Under the pieces are notes generated by a model, which ran no database searches, was not told the origin of the DNA, and was given only the letters and a program-made list of their open reading frames with translations. From Hyphomicrobiales bacterium (GTDB taxonomy: Bacteria > Pseudomonadota > Alphaproteobacteria > Rhizobiales > Beijerinckiaceae): DNA of 64,000 bases. The stretch lies in NCBI GenBank assembly GCA_028290285.1, contig JAQGKD010000072.1, positions 30,929 to 94,928 of the forward strand, in the 5' to 3' direction. Position 1 is the first letter of the stretch, and the number at the start of each line of letters is the position of its first letter. Below are positions 11,901 through 21,153 of this stretch, one piece after another. The position numbers and the translations under genes were made by a program.

Positions 11901-13191
11901 GACTGCGACAAACACGCTGGGAAGCGCCGAGGCCATTGCCAGTCGCCTCGAAGCCTCAAACACAGGCCTTGCGGCAATCACCACACAGGTGGTCCGCACG
12001 CAGAGCGACCTCAACAACGCCCTCGACACGCGTCGTCAATCGCTCGAAAGCGTCCTGGCAGCCGTGTCCACGAGGACCGAAGACTTCGACAACGTCATGC
12101 ACTCCTTCTCGGGCCTCATTGAGGAGTCCTTCGTCCGCGCCGAGACCCGCGCCCGCGAGATCGGCACCTACCTGTCGGACTCGACAGAGTCGGTCGTCGG
12201 CATGATCGGTCAACAATACGAAGAGGTCCGTGCGAGCAGCGGCAAGGAACGCGAGCGCACAGCAGCCGCCCTTCGCGCAGCCTACGAGCAGGCCAATACG
12301 GAGATGAACCAGATCTTCGGATCGGCTCTCGAGCGGTTCAAGGCCTCTGCGATCGAGATGCGCGGCGTCTCCACCGAGATCCAGCGTGAACTTGAAGCAA
12401 CCCGCGAAGAACTGCGCCGCGGCGCGGTCGAACTGCCCCGCGAGACGGCGGAGCAAGCCTCGGCCATGCGCCGTGTCGTTGCCGAGCAGATCAAGGCTCT
12501 GAACGAACTCACCGACATCGTCGCACGTTCGGGCCGCGCCTATGACGTCGCCGAACCTGCGGCCGTCACGCGCCGTCCGGAACCGGCCCGCATCGCAGAA
12601 CCGATGCGCGCCCCGGAGCCGCGCCAGGAGAGCTTCCGTCAGGCAGAACCCGCGCGGGTCGCAGAGCCCTATAGGGCCGAAGCGTTCCGCGCCGAAGAGC
12701 CGGCGCCCGTGCGCCGGCCCGCTCAGCCGGCCCCACGTCCGGCTACTCCGCCCGCCGAACGCGGCACGGGCTGGCTTTCGGACCTGCTCGCCCGCGCGTC
12801 TCGCGACGAAACCCCGGAAGCGCCCCGCAACGGTGCTGCCCGCCCTGCCCGCTCCGAGCCTCTCGATACAATCTCGCTCGACATCGCACGCATGATCGAT
12901 CACGACGCCTCGGTCGATCTGTGGGACCGGTACAACCGCGGTGAACGGAATGCCTTCTCCCGCCGCCTCTACACGGCCCAGGGACAGCAGACCTTCGACG
13001 AAATCCGCCGCCGCTACCGCAGCGACGCGGAATTCCGCAACACCGTCGATCGCTACACGACCGAGTTCGAGCGACTGCTCGGCGAAGTCAGCCGGGAAGA
13101 TCGTGACGGCATGCTGACGAGGACCTACCTGACCTCGGAAACCGGCAAGGTCTACACAATGCTCGCCCACGCAGCCGGCCGTTTCGACTGA
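8950..13191 (+). CDS. Giant coiled-coil membrane protein, Growth Pole Ring (GPR/RgsE)-like, apolipoprotein A/E-like repeats
   Basis: 1413 aa; acidic/Pro-rich N-terminus, two TM helices near residues 120-175, about 1000 aa of 11/22-residue amphipathic repeats, conserved-looking C-terminal domain (LWDRYNRGERNAFSRRLYTAQGQQTFDEIRRRYR). Confidence 0.8.
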   Translation: MATQTKAQDPTAAALSAIEEALNLTHAPEPEEMEVEAEAETPVPMQQAERPAPKLPEINERELVTRPHQRLPQDNRTSENRAEAPEARMAPVATAAPAAPANDDRRSVGQILQALQIRPSPMPIVLAGVASVLWLALIGVYGSSLPSPGRAELVVLVLAALGPVLFFFVTATLMRRSQEMRLTARAMTEVAMRLAEPEAVATEQVVTLSQAIRREVASMGDGIERALARASELETVVRSEVSNLERSYTDNERRIRSLIDELSSEREAIVINADRVRQAISGAHEALSRDLEVASTQIADRVGDAGSRVSELLGSKGEEISLTLTRTGDDLVERISAHGGDIVGRLAETGEDVTSKLTTATGLVTSALGERVEELDHRLKMTGESLVSDLATRGNEVAMRIDDTGIRIAETISSRGEDLAARLAATGEKIDNTITVYGSQLDEKLGMTGDRISSLISERANTVYDLFHTSGHELASQLENHHVQLRDHLEREATDLTNRFTNSAEDAIAAIGTHGDRVTEHLAERLNAFETTVLSQGSRVTDTLAERLADFEASVIDNGDRISGELAERLVAFETTIVTHGEILTGQIANHSDRFTNDVADRLNSVEAAFTTHGAAFHDRLTERTTEAADLLESRVREFDERAASKAQEIAQSLDGLISKIDNGLDARAKALNETLAHRALEVAQVLGDGGRQVTRALDAKAAEIDEILLNRSTALTETLSAKAQEINETLGGRATEIADTLDNRITSFEDRVVGRLDAVSSELDSRGRAVADTLGAKVAEIDDTLAARLGDINTTLERHGLELSTSLDERLEQLTTRLRERGQDLHETIASRSLELQHLFETQGPMLIELFSSRGSEVVNELASVGEVVTHAIENRGSAIVQHLGQKQIELTAAIDQSSVGLRNAIEYSAQTSVDSLVTTKNALRAEILAVLEQLGQTSDILQQVVGHAGENLTRVESALTERVKDFDTALTSVSSQVLALEGTATNTLGSAEAIASRLEASNTGLAAITTQVVRTQSDLNNALDTRRQSLESVLAAVSTRTEDFDNVMHSFSGLIEESFVRAETRAREIGTYLSDSTESVVGMIGQQYEEVRASSGKERERTAAALRAAYEQANTEMNQIFGSALERFKASAIEMRGVSTEIQRELEATREELRRGAVELPRETAEQASAMRRVVAEQIKALNELTDIVARSGRAYDVAEPAAVTRRPEPARIAEPMRAPEPRQESFRQAEPARVAEPYRAEAFRAEEPAPVRRPAQPAPRPATPPAERGTGWLSDLLARASRDETPEAPRNGAARPARSEPLDTISLDIARMIDHDASVDLWDRYNRGERNAFSRRLYTAQGQQTFDEIRRRYRSDAEFRNTVDRYTTEFERLLGEVSREDRDGMLTRTYLTSETGKVYTMLAHAAGRFD

Positions 13192-13220
13192 TCGAGCGGC
13201 ATCACTGCGCAGACAAAACA

Positions 13221-13247
13221 AAGGCGCGGCTTCGGCCGCGCCTTTTG
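13221..13247 (+). terminator. Rho-independent terminator
   Basis: Perfect 10-bp stem AAGGCGCGGC / GCCGCGCCTT with TTCG tetraloop, T-rich tail. Confidence 0.88.
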
Positions 13248-13425
13248 CGTTCGGTCAGGTTCTTGATAAGAGGCGCCCAGGCCTGTTGCCGTCTTTGCAA
13301 GCCGTGGGCGAAGCAATCCAGCAGGGTCTCGCGCCCCCGGGATTGCCGGCGTCGCTACGGCTCCTCGCTTTGATGCGCGAACGGACAGCCGGCCTGTTCT
13401 TCGGGAAGAAAGGTGAAGCCGGATC

Positions 13426-14022
13426 TCAGATCCGCGTGCCAGCCCAGGCGACGATCTGGCGCAGGACGTTGTTCGACGCGGCATCGAGCGCGACCGTGGC
13501 CGCGCCGCCATCGGCGGCCGATCCGGGGATCTGGGCGGTGAAGATCTGCGCCGCGGCGATACGGCCCGCAGGTGTCAGCACCTTGACGGAAAGCTCCACC
13601 ACGGCCTGGCCGGTAGGGATGTCCATTTCGAAGCGGCGAACCTCCCAGTTCAGGCTGTAGTCCGCCGTAAGGCCATCGCCGGGGCGACCCACGGACTTCA
13701 GCAGCCTCGCATTCTCGAAGGTCTGGATGAGCCGTGTCTGAAGGAGCTTAGGCAGGCGATCTGCCCATTGCGCGCCAGCGAGGACTGCCACCGCGGACGG
13801 CGCGCTGCGCACCACGATCCGGTCCCCGTCGATCGGCGCCGGCGCAGTCGGCTCGTTGACGACGAGCACGCCCCGTAGCGAGCGCGCCTTGAGGCCGGAT
13901 GACGGAGCCGAAATATCGAAGGTCGCGAGCGGAGCGCTGCCACATCCCGAGAGCAGCGCGGCTAGCATCAATGCGCCAAAGCCCGTAGCAAACCGGCGAC
14001 CGTGGGTCACCCGGCTTTTCAT
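13426..14022 (-). CDS. ABC-type transport auxiliary lipoprotein (Mce/Mla-associated)
   Basis: Lipobox LAALLSGC after signal peptide; last gene of a permease-ATPase-MCE-lipoprotein operon. Confidence 0.82.
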   Translation of the reverse strand: MKSRVTHGRRFATGFGALMLAALLSGCGSAPLATFDISAPSSGLKARSLRGVLVVNEPTAPAPIDGDRIVVRSAPSAVAVLAGAQWADRLPKLLQTRLIQTFENARLLKSVGRPGDGLTADYSLNWEVRRFEMDIPTGQAVVELSVKVLTPAGRIAAAQIFTAQIPGSAADGGAATVALDAASNNVLRQIVAWAGTRI

Positions 14023-14173
14023 CTGACGAACAGGCTCATCGAACACGCTAATACTCCGGGAGAGTCTGATTCTCGTACGTACGACTGCATCAGAACAGCA
14101 GCATGGCAGCCGACGCAAGCTCGGCATGGAGGCTGCACCAGAGCTTTCAAAAGGCTGCGCTTTTTGGGCCACG

Positions 14174-15484
14174 TCAGCGACCGCTATATTCCGGAACGGA
14201 AGGCTTCGAGCCGAAGATCAACTGCTGAGGGTTCTTGCCCAGCGAGCGCACCGTTCGGTTGATCTCGTCGAGCGTCTTGCGGCCATCGACCGCCAGCGTC
14301 TCATACTGCTTCAGGCCGGGGCCGGTGAAGCGATTGATGCCAGCGGTGATCTCCTTGGTGCGGAGGTCCAGATTGTCGGCGAGCTTGCGGATGGCCTTCG
14401 CAGCCTCCCCCACATCCGAGAACATACCCTCGGATCCCGGACCGCCCAGGAAGCCCTGCACCGACGCGAGGACGCCATCGATCTTGTCGGCGGACGCGTT
14501 CAGCTTAGCTGTAAGCTGCGTCGCGTTCTGCATGATCTGATCGGCATTTCCGCGATTTTTGTCGAGGACCGAGGCAAAGCGATCAAGCGAATCCACGGAG
14601 TTGGCGACCTTTTTGGGATCGACTGCCTTGGCAATCTCGCTGGCGCTCGTCAGGATACCGTCGAGCTTGCCGGTCTGCAGGCCGAGATCGCGCGCCACCT
14701 TGGAGGCATCCGCGAGCAGTGCGTTGATGTTCTCCGTGTTCTTGGCCAGCGACGAAGAGAAGTCGTTCACGTTTCCGACAATACTGCGAACCTTGTCCGG
14801 ATCGACAGCCGTGACCAGCTTGTCCACATTGCCGGCCAGACCGTCGAGGCGGGTCGCGAGCGGCTTGATGGTGCGGCCGAGGTCGGCCATGCCGGACATG
14901 AAATCCTTGATGCCGCCAGAGTCTTCAGCAAGCGCCTGGGTGAAGACCTGAACATTCTGCACGGTCTTCGTGATCGCGTCAGTATTGGTGGTCAGCAGCG
15001 CATCCGCCTTGTTCAGCAGACCATCGACCTTCGAGGACAGGTTTTGCACGGTCTCGACGAGATTCTGGAAGTCGGATCGCTCCGCACGGATCTGCGCCAT
15101 ATCCTTGCCGTCGGCCTTCAACCGTGGCGCATCGGCGGAGCCGCCGGTGAGCGCGATCGAGCCGACGCCCGTGAGGCCCTGATATTCGAGGCGCGCCCGC
15201 GTGTCGGTCTTGACCGGGGTGCGGCGATCAACGTCGATGATGGCGTAGACTTCGCCGGGATCGGGAGCGAAATCGATATTGGTGACTTCACCGACCTTGA
15301 GGCCGTTGAACAGAACCTGAGAGCCGCGCGTCAGGCCGGAAACCGAGCTGGAGAAAACGATACGATAGCTGTCGCGCCCCGACTGCTTGCTGGTGCCGGA
15401 GAACCAGAAGACGAACATGAAGGCGGCCGCCACCACAGCGAGGGTGAAGGCCCCGATCAGGGCATAATTGGCTCTCGTCTCCAT
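14174..15484 (-). CDS. MCE/MlaD family protein
   Basis: N-terminal TM and MCE domain (YRIVFSSSVSGLTRGSQVLFNGLKVGEVTNIDF). Confidence 0.93.
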   Translation of the reverse strand: METRANYALIGAFTLAVVAAAFMFVFWFSGTSKQSGRDSYRIVFSSSVSGLTRGSQVLFNGLKVGEVTNIDFAPDPGEVYAIIDVDRRTPVKTDTRARLEYQGLTGVGSIALTGGSADAPRLKADGKDMAQIRAERSDFQNLVETVQNLSSKVDGLLNKADALLTTNTDAITKTVQNVQVFTQALAEDSGGIKDFMSGMADLGRTIKPLATRLDGLAGNVDKLVTAVDPDKVRSIVGNVNDFSSSLAKNTENINALLADASKVARDLGLQTGKLDGILTSASEIAKAVDPKKVANSVDSLDRFASVLDKNRGNADQIMQNATQLTAKLNASADKIDGVLASVQGFLGGPGSEGMFSDVGEAAKAIRKLADNLDLRTKEITAGINRFTGPGLKQYETLAVDGRKTLDEINRTVRSLGKNPQQLIFGSKPSVPEYSGR

Positions 15485-15637
15485 TTTGCTTCAATGATCC
15501 TGTCAGGTGTCGGACATCGGGTATCTGGCGAAGTTGTCTCAGCGCGTTACAAAAGAATCAACGCTTGCATCAAGTGCCGGGCGATGCTGACACTTGCAGT
15601 CTTTCATGGCGCTTTCAAGGGAAGCTCGCGCCAGGCG

Positions 15638-16483
15638 TTATCCCTTATCTTCTCGCCTAGCGGCGCGCTCGCCGTGGAAATAGGCGCGGAGCCACGGATG
15701 ATCCTCGCGCAGGATTTCCTGAACCGTTCCAGCCGCGATCACCTTGCGATCCGCGAGCGCGGCAATGCGGTCGCAGATCGAGTACAGACTGTCCAGATCG
15801 TGCGTTACCATGAAGACGGTCAGGCCCAAGGTCTTCTGCAATGTGCCGATCAGCTGGTCGAACTCCGCCGCGCCGATAGGGTCGAGACCCGACGTAGGCT
15901 CGTCCAGAAAGAGAATTTCGGGATCCAGCGCCAGCGCGCGTGCAAGAGCCGCGCGCTTGATCATGCCACCGGAAAGCTCTGACGGAAATTTTTCGGCGGC
16001 ATCGGCATTCAGCCCGACCATCTCGATCTTGAGCAGAGCCAGCTCGTCCATGAGCCCTTGCGAGAGATCGAGATATTCGCGCATCGGGACCTGGATGTTC
16101 TGCCGCACGTTCAGGCCCGAGAACAGAGCGCCATGCTGGAACAGCACGCCCCAGCGCCGCTCCATCGCCCGGTGCTGCGCGCGGCTGAGCCCATGCAGGT
16201 CCTGCCCGAACACTTCGATCGTGCCGGAACGTTGCTCCACGAGGCCCAGGATCGCGCGCGTGAGCACGGACTTTCCCGTGCCAGAGCCGCCGACGAAGCC
16301 CATGACCTCGCCCTTGCGAACGTCGAGATTGAGCTCCTCCAGTATGACTTTCTCGCCGAAGCCTACCGTCAGTCCGCGAACCCGGATGATCGGCTCCTGC
16401 GCACCCGGCCCTGCCCGGCGTGGCGGCTCGACCTCCACCACACGCGGCACGAGACCGCCGCTGATCTGCTGAGAATCCGACAT
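15638..16483 (-). CDS. ABC transporter ATP-binding protein (MlaF type)
   Basis: Walker A GGSGTGKSVL, signature LSGGM, Walker B EILFLDEPTSGLDP. Confidence 0.93.
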   Translation of the reverse strand: MSDSQQISGGLVPRVVEVEPPRRAGPGAQEPIIRVRGLTVGFGEKVILEELNLDVRKGEVMGFVGGSGTGKSVLTRAILGLVEQRSGTIEVFGQDLHGLSRAQHRAMERRWGVLFQHGALFSGLNVRQNIQVPMREYLDLSQGLMDELALLKIEMVGLNADAAEKFPSELSGGMIKRAALARALALDPEILFLDEPTSGLDPIGAAEFDQLIGTLQKTLGLTVFMVTHDLDSLYSICDRIAALADRKVIAAGTVQEILREDHPWLRAYFHGERAARREDKG

Positions 16484-16494
16484 GCCGTGGCTCC

Positions 16495-17688
16495 TCAGTA
16501 CGAGATCGAGGCGAAGAACATGGCGAACAACCCGTCCACCACGATCACCATGAAGATGGATTTCACCACCGACGACGTCACCTGCCGACCAAGCGATTCG
16601 GCCGAACCCTCGGTGGCCAGCCCTTCCATCGCCGCGATCATCCCGATGACCAGCGCCATGAACGGCGCCTTGATGAGGCCGACCAGGAACGTGTTCATCG
16701 CAATCGCGCTCTGCAACCGCGACATGAACACCTCGGGGCTGATGCCCCCGTAACCCCAGGCCACCAGCATTCCACCGAAAATAGCGGCCATGTCGGACAG
16801 GAAGGTGAGCAGAGGCAAGCTGATGAGCAGTGCGAGGATGCGGGGCATGACCAGCACGTCCACGGGATCCAGCCCCATCACGCGCAAGGCATCCACCTCT
16901 TCGCGCATCTTCATCGAGCCCAGCTCTGCGGTGATCGCCGAGCCCGAGCGTCCGGCGACCATGATGGACGTCAGCAGCACAGCCAATTCGCGCAGCACGA
17001 GAATGCCGATGAGATCCACCGCGAACGTCGCAGCGCCGAATTTCTGCAACTGGAAAATGCTCTGCTGCGCGACGATGGCGCCAACGAGAAAATTGATGAG
17101 CGCTATAATCGGCAGCCCGCGGAAGGCGAAGCTATCGACATGGAACACGATGGACGTGGTCCGGAACCGCGCAGGCCGCACGATCGATTTCGTCAGCGAG
17201 GCGATCACCTCGCCCAGGAACGACACCCCGCGGAGCATGTTCTGCCCGAAGCCGATGGTGTTCTTGCCGACATCGACCAGCACGTCGATCAGCGCGGAAT
17301 GGGAGCGCGGCGTCTCGTCGGCGAACACGCGGAAATGCGCTTCGCCCAGCAGGATATTGAACTCGGGCCTGGCCTGTTCGAAAGTGGCCGTCGTACCGGA
17401 CTCTTCCAATTCGATGCGACTACGGTCGATCACCCAAGCGCCTGCCGTATCCATCGAGTCGATTTGCGACAGATCGATGATGGCATTGCGCATGCCCTTG
17501 GCGTCTGTGACGAGCGCCTTGGCCGCGTCCTCCAGCACCTTTGAAGCGCCGATGGTCCAAGCGCCTGTCAGCGTCAGCCGCAGATCGTCGTCGCTGCGCT
17601 CACTTGTAAAAGCCGGATCGGAAACCATGCGTTCAGGCGCCCTCGGCGGCACCGGACGGACAAGAGCCGACGGCGCACGATGAACCAT
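16495..17688 (-). CDS. MlaE-family ABC permease with fused N-terminal STAS domain
   Basis: STAS-like region (NAIIDLSQIDSMDTAGAWVIDRSR) followed by MlaE core (ELGSMKMREEVDALRVMGLDPVDVLVMPR). Confidence 0.92.
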   Translation of the reverse strand: MVHRAPSALVRPVPPRAPERMVSDPAFTSERSDDDLRLTLTGAWTIGASKVLEDAAKALVTDAKGMRNAIIDLSQIDSMDTAGAWVIDRSRIELEESGTTATFEQARPEFNILLGEAHFRVFADETPRSHSALIDVLVDVGKNTIGFGQNMLRGVSFLGEVIASLTKSIVRPARFRTTSIVFHVDSFAFRGLPIIALINFLVGAIVAQQSIFQLQKFGAATFAVDLIGILVLRELAVLLTSIMVAGRSGSAITAELGSMKMREEVDALRVMGLDPVDVLVMPRILALLISLPLLTFLSDMAAIFGGMLVAWGYGGISPEVFMSRLQSAIAMNTFLVGLIKAPFMALVIGMIAAMEGLATEGSAESLGRQVTSSVVKSIFMVIVVDGLFAMFFASISY

Positions 17689-17745
17689 TCGTTCAGTGTC
17701 TTACGTGGACGCAGGCTTTAAGTCGAGTTGGCGCAGGCATATGCT

Positions 17746-18180
17746 TCACGCTTTGCCGGCACCTGTGACATCGGGCTCACCATCGCCCGCCTTGGCGCGC
17801 GTCAACCAAAGCCATCTTGTCCAGGTCAGCTGCTGGGGCTCGCTGTCCCGCCACCATGTCGCGTCCCGCAGGCGGCCGGTCTGGACATCGAAGTCGAGAC
17901 TTTCCGGCCCGCCATCGTCGCGATACAGAGCACCGTCGCGGAAGAAATACATGTCCCGCACGCGGCCAGTGTCGAAATCGTAATATATCGCGGCCGGGCC
18001 GTCCTCGCGGTGAAGCCGTCCCTCGCGGTACCAGAGTTCGAATGCCACGGCGCCATCCTGCGTCCGGTGCGTCACGGCAGCCGGGCCATCCTCGCGGTGC
18101 AGGCGATCATCGAGAAGGTAGAGCTCCGTGAAGACCGGACCCTCTTCCTCGATCCGGTATTCCAGCATGGGCTTGGTCAT
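17746..18180 (-). CDS. MORN-variant-like repeat protein
   Basis: Repeats DDRLHREDGPAAVTH, EGRLHREDGPAAIYYD, DGALYRDDGGPESLDFD; ATG at 18180. Confidence 0.7.
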   Translation of the reverse strand: MTKPMLEYRIEEEGPVFTELYLLDDRLHREDGPAAVTHRTQDGAVAFELWYREGRLHREDGPAAIYYDFDTGRVRDMYFFRDGALYRDDGGPESLDFDVQTGRLRDATWWRDSEPQQLTWTRWLWLTRAKAGDGEPDVTGAGKA

Positions 18181-18212
18181 GCGCAGGCTCCGATCCGACG
18201 AGGCGGCTCGCC

Positions 18213-18830
18213 TCACTCCATGACGGCCGCTTTCAGAATGCAGACCATGGTGGCATGCGCGGGCTTCTTGGTCGTGTTGCGGATCACGTGCGGACGATCG
18301 CAGCGATAGCGCAGCGTATCGCCGGCCTTCGCGCGCTCGATCACCCCGGCGACCTCGACCTCGAGTTCGCCCGAAATAACGGAAAGCGATTCGACCGAGC
18401 CGCGCTGATGCGGATCCGACTCCAGCACGCCCCCGGCATCGGCCTGGAAGTCGTACCATTGCAGCCATTCGACGGTCTTGATCCAGCCGATGATGGCCAG
18501 CCTGCACTTGCCGTCGTCCGAGAGTAGGATGGGCGTTTCGCCGCGCGAGGATTTCTCGAGAAAGGGCTCGTCTTCGGCCGCCTGCAACACGCGCTCAATT
18601 GAAACGTCGAGCGCCTGGGCGAGCCGCCAGATGGTCGCCAGCGTCGGATTCGTCTCGTTGCGCTCGATCTGGCTGATGATCGACTTGGCGACGCCCGATT
18701 GTTCCGAAAGCTCGGACAACGAAAGATTGTAGGCCTTACGCAGACGCTGGACGGTCTTGCCGAGTTGCCCCGACAGGGCAACAGCGCCCGCCTCCAATGC
18801 CTTTACCTTGTCACGACCTTCGACGCCCAT
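18213..18830 (-). CDS. XRE family transcriptional regulator with C-terminal cupin domain
   Basis: HTH GKTVQRLRKAYNLSLSELSEQSGVAKSIISQIERNETNPTLATIWRLAQAL; cupin-like C-terminus. Confidence 0.92.
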   Translation of the reverse strand: MGVEGRDKVKALEAGAVALSGQLGKTVQRLRKAYNLSLSELSEQSGVAKSIISQIERNETNPTLATIWRLAQALDVSIERVLQAAEDEPFLEKSSRGETPILLSDDGKCRLAIIGWIKTVEWLQWYDFQADAGGVLESDPHQRGSVESLSVISGELEVEVAGVIERAKAGDTLRYRCDRPHVIRNTTKKPAHATMVCILKAAVME

Positions 18831-18920
18831 GCCGGAACCGTGCTCCCTCGAATACAGCGTTCCGGATAATAGACAATTTCGTTTGAAATACCGAACGAAA
18901 CTTTCGGGAAGCCACAGGTC

Positions 18921-19982
18921 TCAGGCGCGGTGCGTCGCCAGCCGCGCCGCAGACCACCGAAGAAAGGGCGCCTCGACAAGCCGATGCGCCAGGACGGCAA
19001 CAAGAACAGCCGTGACACAGAGCAGGCAGAGAGTCGCGGCCGGAGGCACGGAGGCCGGCACTATGCGGATGAGGACAGATCCCACCATGCCGTGGAGCAG
19101 ATAAAGGAGGTAGGAAGACCCGCCGAGAAGCGTCCACATCCTCTCATGCCGGAAAGTCCCGCCTGCGCGTTCCCAGCCAATGAGGCCGGCTACGATCAAG
19201 GCAGCCGCGACCGAGTAACATAGGGGCGTAACGAGTGGGCCCAGGGGTGCAACTGAAATCGGCAGGTCCCGCCCGATCCACCACTCCGTGCACGCCAGCG
19301 TGAGCAGTGCCGCAACGCCAGCGGCAAGAGCGCGAAACGGCTTTTCCAGACGCTCGGCGCCCCAGGCCGTGAGCATGCCCATACCAAAGCCGAGGTTGAA
19401 TGGGCCCAGAACGGCTGTCAGCGGCGTGCCGCCTTCGGACAAATCGAAGAATGGAATCGCCGCGACCACCATCACCTGCCAGGCGATGAGCACACGCATC
19501 CCACGCGCGCCCAACGCGATCGCGACCCCGAAAATGGCATAGAAAACCATCTCGTGGCGCAAGGACCACGACACGCCCAGCGTCGCTGGCGACTGCATGG
19601 GAAGAAGCAGGATGTCTGCCACGCGCTCCCAACCCAGCGCCTTGCCTTCGGCGAGGCTGGGGACGAGCGCGTAGACAGTCAACATGGCCAGTGTGGCAAG
19701 GATGAACGGGGGGTAGATGCGCAGCATGCGCTTCAGTGCAAAGCGCGATAGAGCGCCGGGAAAGCCAAGGTCGCGGCGATGCACGGAGTAAATGATGAAG
19801 CCGCTGAGCACGAAAAAATATTCTACGCCGGCGTGACCGGCCCTGAAGCTCCAGTCCAGCGGCGCCTCGCCGCGGAACTTCAAGATCAGGTCGGTGAAAT
19901 GATACAACATCACCGCTAGCGCGGCGACGAAGCGCCCGGCTTCCAATGAGATCAGGCGCTGGTGTTTCATCCGAGGCTCCAA
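18921..19982 (-). CDS. Acyltransferase 3 family membrane protein
   Basis: LEAGRFVAALAVMLYHF...GHAGVEYFFVLSGFIIY. Confidence 0.92.
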   Translation of the reverse strand: MEPRMKHQRLISLEAGRFVAALAVMLYHFTDLILKFRGEAPLDWSFRAGHAGVEYFFVLSGFIIYSVHRRDLGFPGALSRFALKRMLRIYPPFILATLAMLTVYALVPSLAEGKALGWERVADILLLPMQSPATLGVSWSLRHEMVFYAIFGVAIALGARGMRVLIAWQVMVVAAIPFFDLSEGGTPLTAVLGPFNLGFGMGMLTAWGAERLEKPFRALAAGVAALLTLACTEWWIGRDLPISVAPLGPLVTPLCYSVAAALIVAGLIGWERAGGTFRHERMWTLLGGSSYLLYLLHGMVGSVLIRIVPASVPPAATLCLLCVTAVLVAVLAHRLVEAPFLRWSAARLATHRA

Positions 19983-20075
19983 GCCTCGATCAGTCGCCCA
20001 CTAAGTACCTAAAGTCACTCGCATAATCTTTATATAGTTGACGAGAAATCCTGATCGCGGCGGAACGGCGCGCGC

Positions 20076-21014
20076 TCATTGCTTCCAGCGCACGCTCCGC
20101 TCCGTGAAAATGGCCAGCAGCCCGCCCGCTGCGATGATGGACGCCCCCACGATCGCGATGGGCGTCGGACCTTCCCCGAAAAGGACGAACCCGAGAATCA
20201 AGGCCCAGATCATCGACGAGTAATCGAAGCAGGCGACGATGGAGGCATCGGCGAAGCGATAACTCTGCGTCATCAGGATCTGCCCTGCCCCGCCGAGCAG
20301 TCCGATGGCGATCAGCGGCGCCCAGTCTGCCGCCACCGGCCAGATCCAGGCCTGCGACTGGACGAGGGTCGCGCCGGGCCATGCAGATGGCCAGACCTCA
20401 CCCGCCATCACCATGAGAAAGCCAACGATGGTCGTCGTCGATTGGAAGTAGAAGACGATCGCACCCGTGTCTTCGCTGCGGGTCAGCCGGCGTGTCTGGA
20501 TCATGGCGATGGAGACGAGAACGGCTGCCGTAAAGGCGCTGAGAGCACCGAGCGCGCTATGCGCTCCGCCGGCCCCACCGATCCCCAGATGCTCCCACAA
20601 CATCACGATCACGCCGGAAAATCCGAGCATTACCGCGCCCCAGCGCGTCGCCCTCACCTGCTCGCCCAGAAGGAGCGCGGCGAAGACGACCACGAGAAGC
20701 GGCCCGGCGTAGCCAATCGCCGTCGCATCCGCAAGCGGCAGCAGCCCATAGGCCGCAAACATCAGGAACATGCTGCCGACGCCCGCGAGCGAGCGAACAA
20801 GGTGCCCGAGGAACCAGTTGGTCTTGAGCGCGCGCGGAAAGTCCCCGCGCATCAGCAGCCAGAAGACGAGAATGAACAACGCAAAGAACGAGCGGAAGAA
20901 GACCAGCTCTGCCACCGGATACGCGCTGTAGACTTTCACCAGGGCCAACATGCAGGCGAAGAGAAGAGTCGATGCGACCTTGAAGGCGATACCTTTCAGC
21001 ACGGCTTGGAACAT
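20076..21014 (-). CDS. DMT superfamily (EamA) transporter
   Basis: About 10 TM segments, RSFFALFILVFWLL, EamA duplication; start MFQAVLKGIAFKV. Confidence 0.9.
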   Translation of the reverse strand: MFQAVLKGIAFKVASTLLFACMLALVKVYSAYPVAELVFFRSFFALFILVFWLLMRGDFPRALKTNWFLGHLVRSLAGVGSMFLMFAAYGLLPLADATAIGYAGPLLVVVFAALLLGEQVRATRWGAVMLGFSGVIVMLWEHLGIGGAGGAHSALGALSAFTAAVLVSIAMIQTRRLTRSEDTGAIVFYFQSTTTIVGFLMVMAGEVWPSAWPGATLVQSQAWIWPVAADWAPLIAIGLLGGAGQILMTQSYRFADASIVACFDYSSMIWALILGFVLFGEGPTPIAIVGASIIAAGGLLAIFTERSVRWKQ

Positions 21015-21153
21015 GCCGCGACGCCGCGCGCCGTGCCAGTCCGGCCGACAATCCCCAGATCCATCTCGTCCCCTCAGACCCTGCGCGTCCCGCGCCTCAC
21101 ATAGCTGCGCACCATGATCCGAGAGGATGGGCAGGGCAAGCGCGGCGCTGACG

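Noticed and set aside
14126-15982. 618-aa plus-strand ORF opposite the MCE and ATPase genes
   Set aside because: Shadow ORF spanning two well-supported minus-strand genes and their intergenic region
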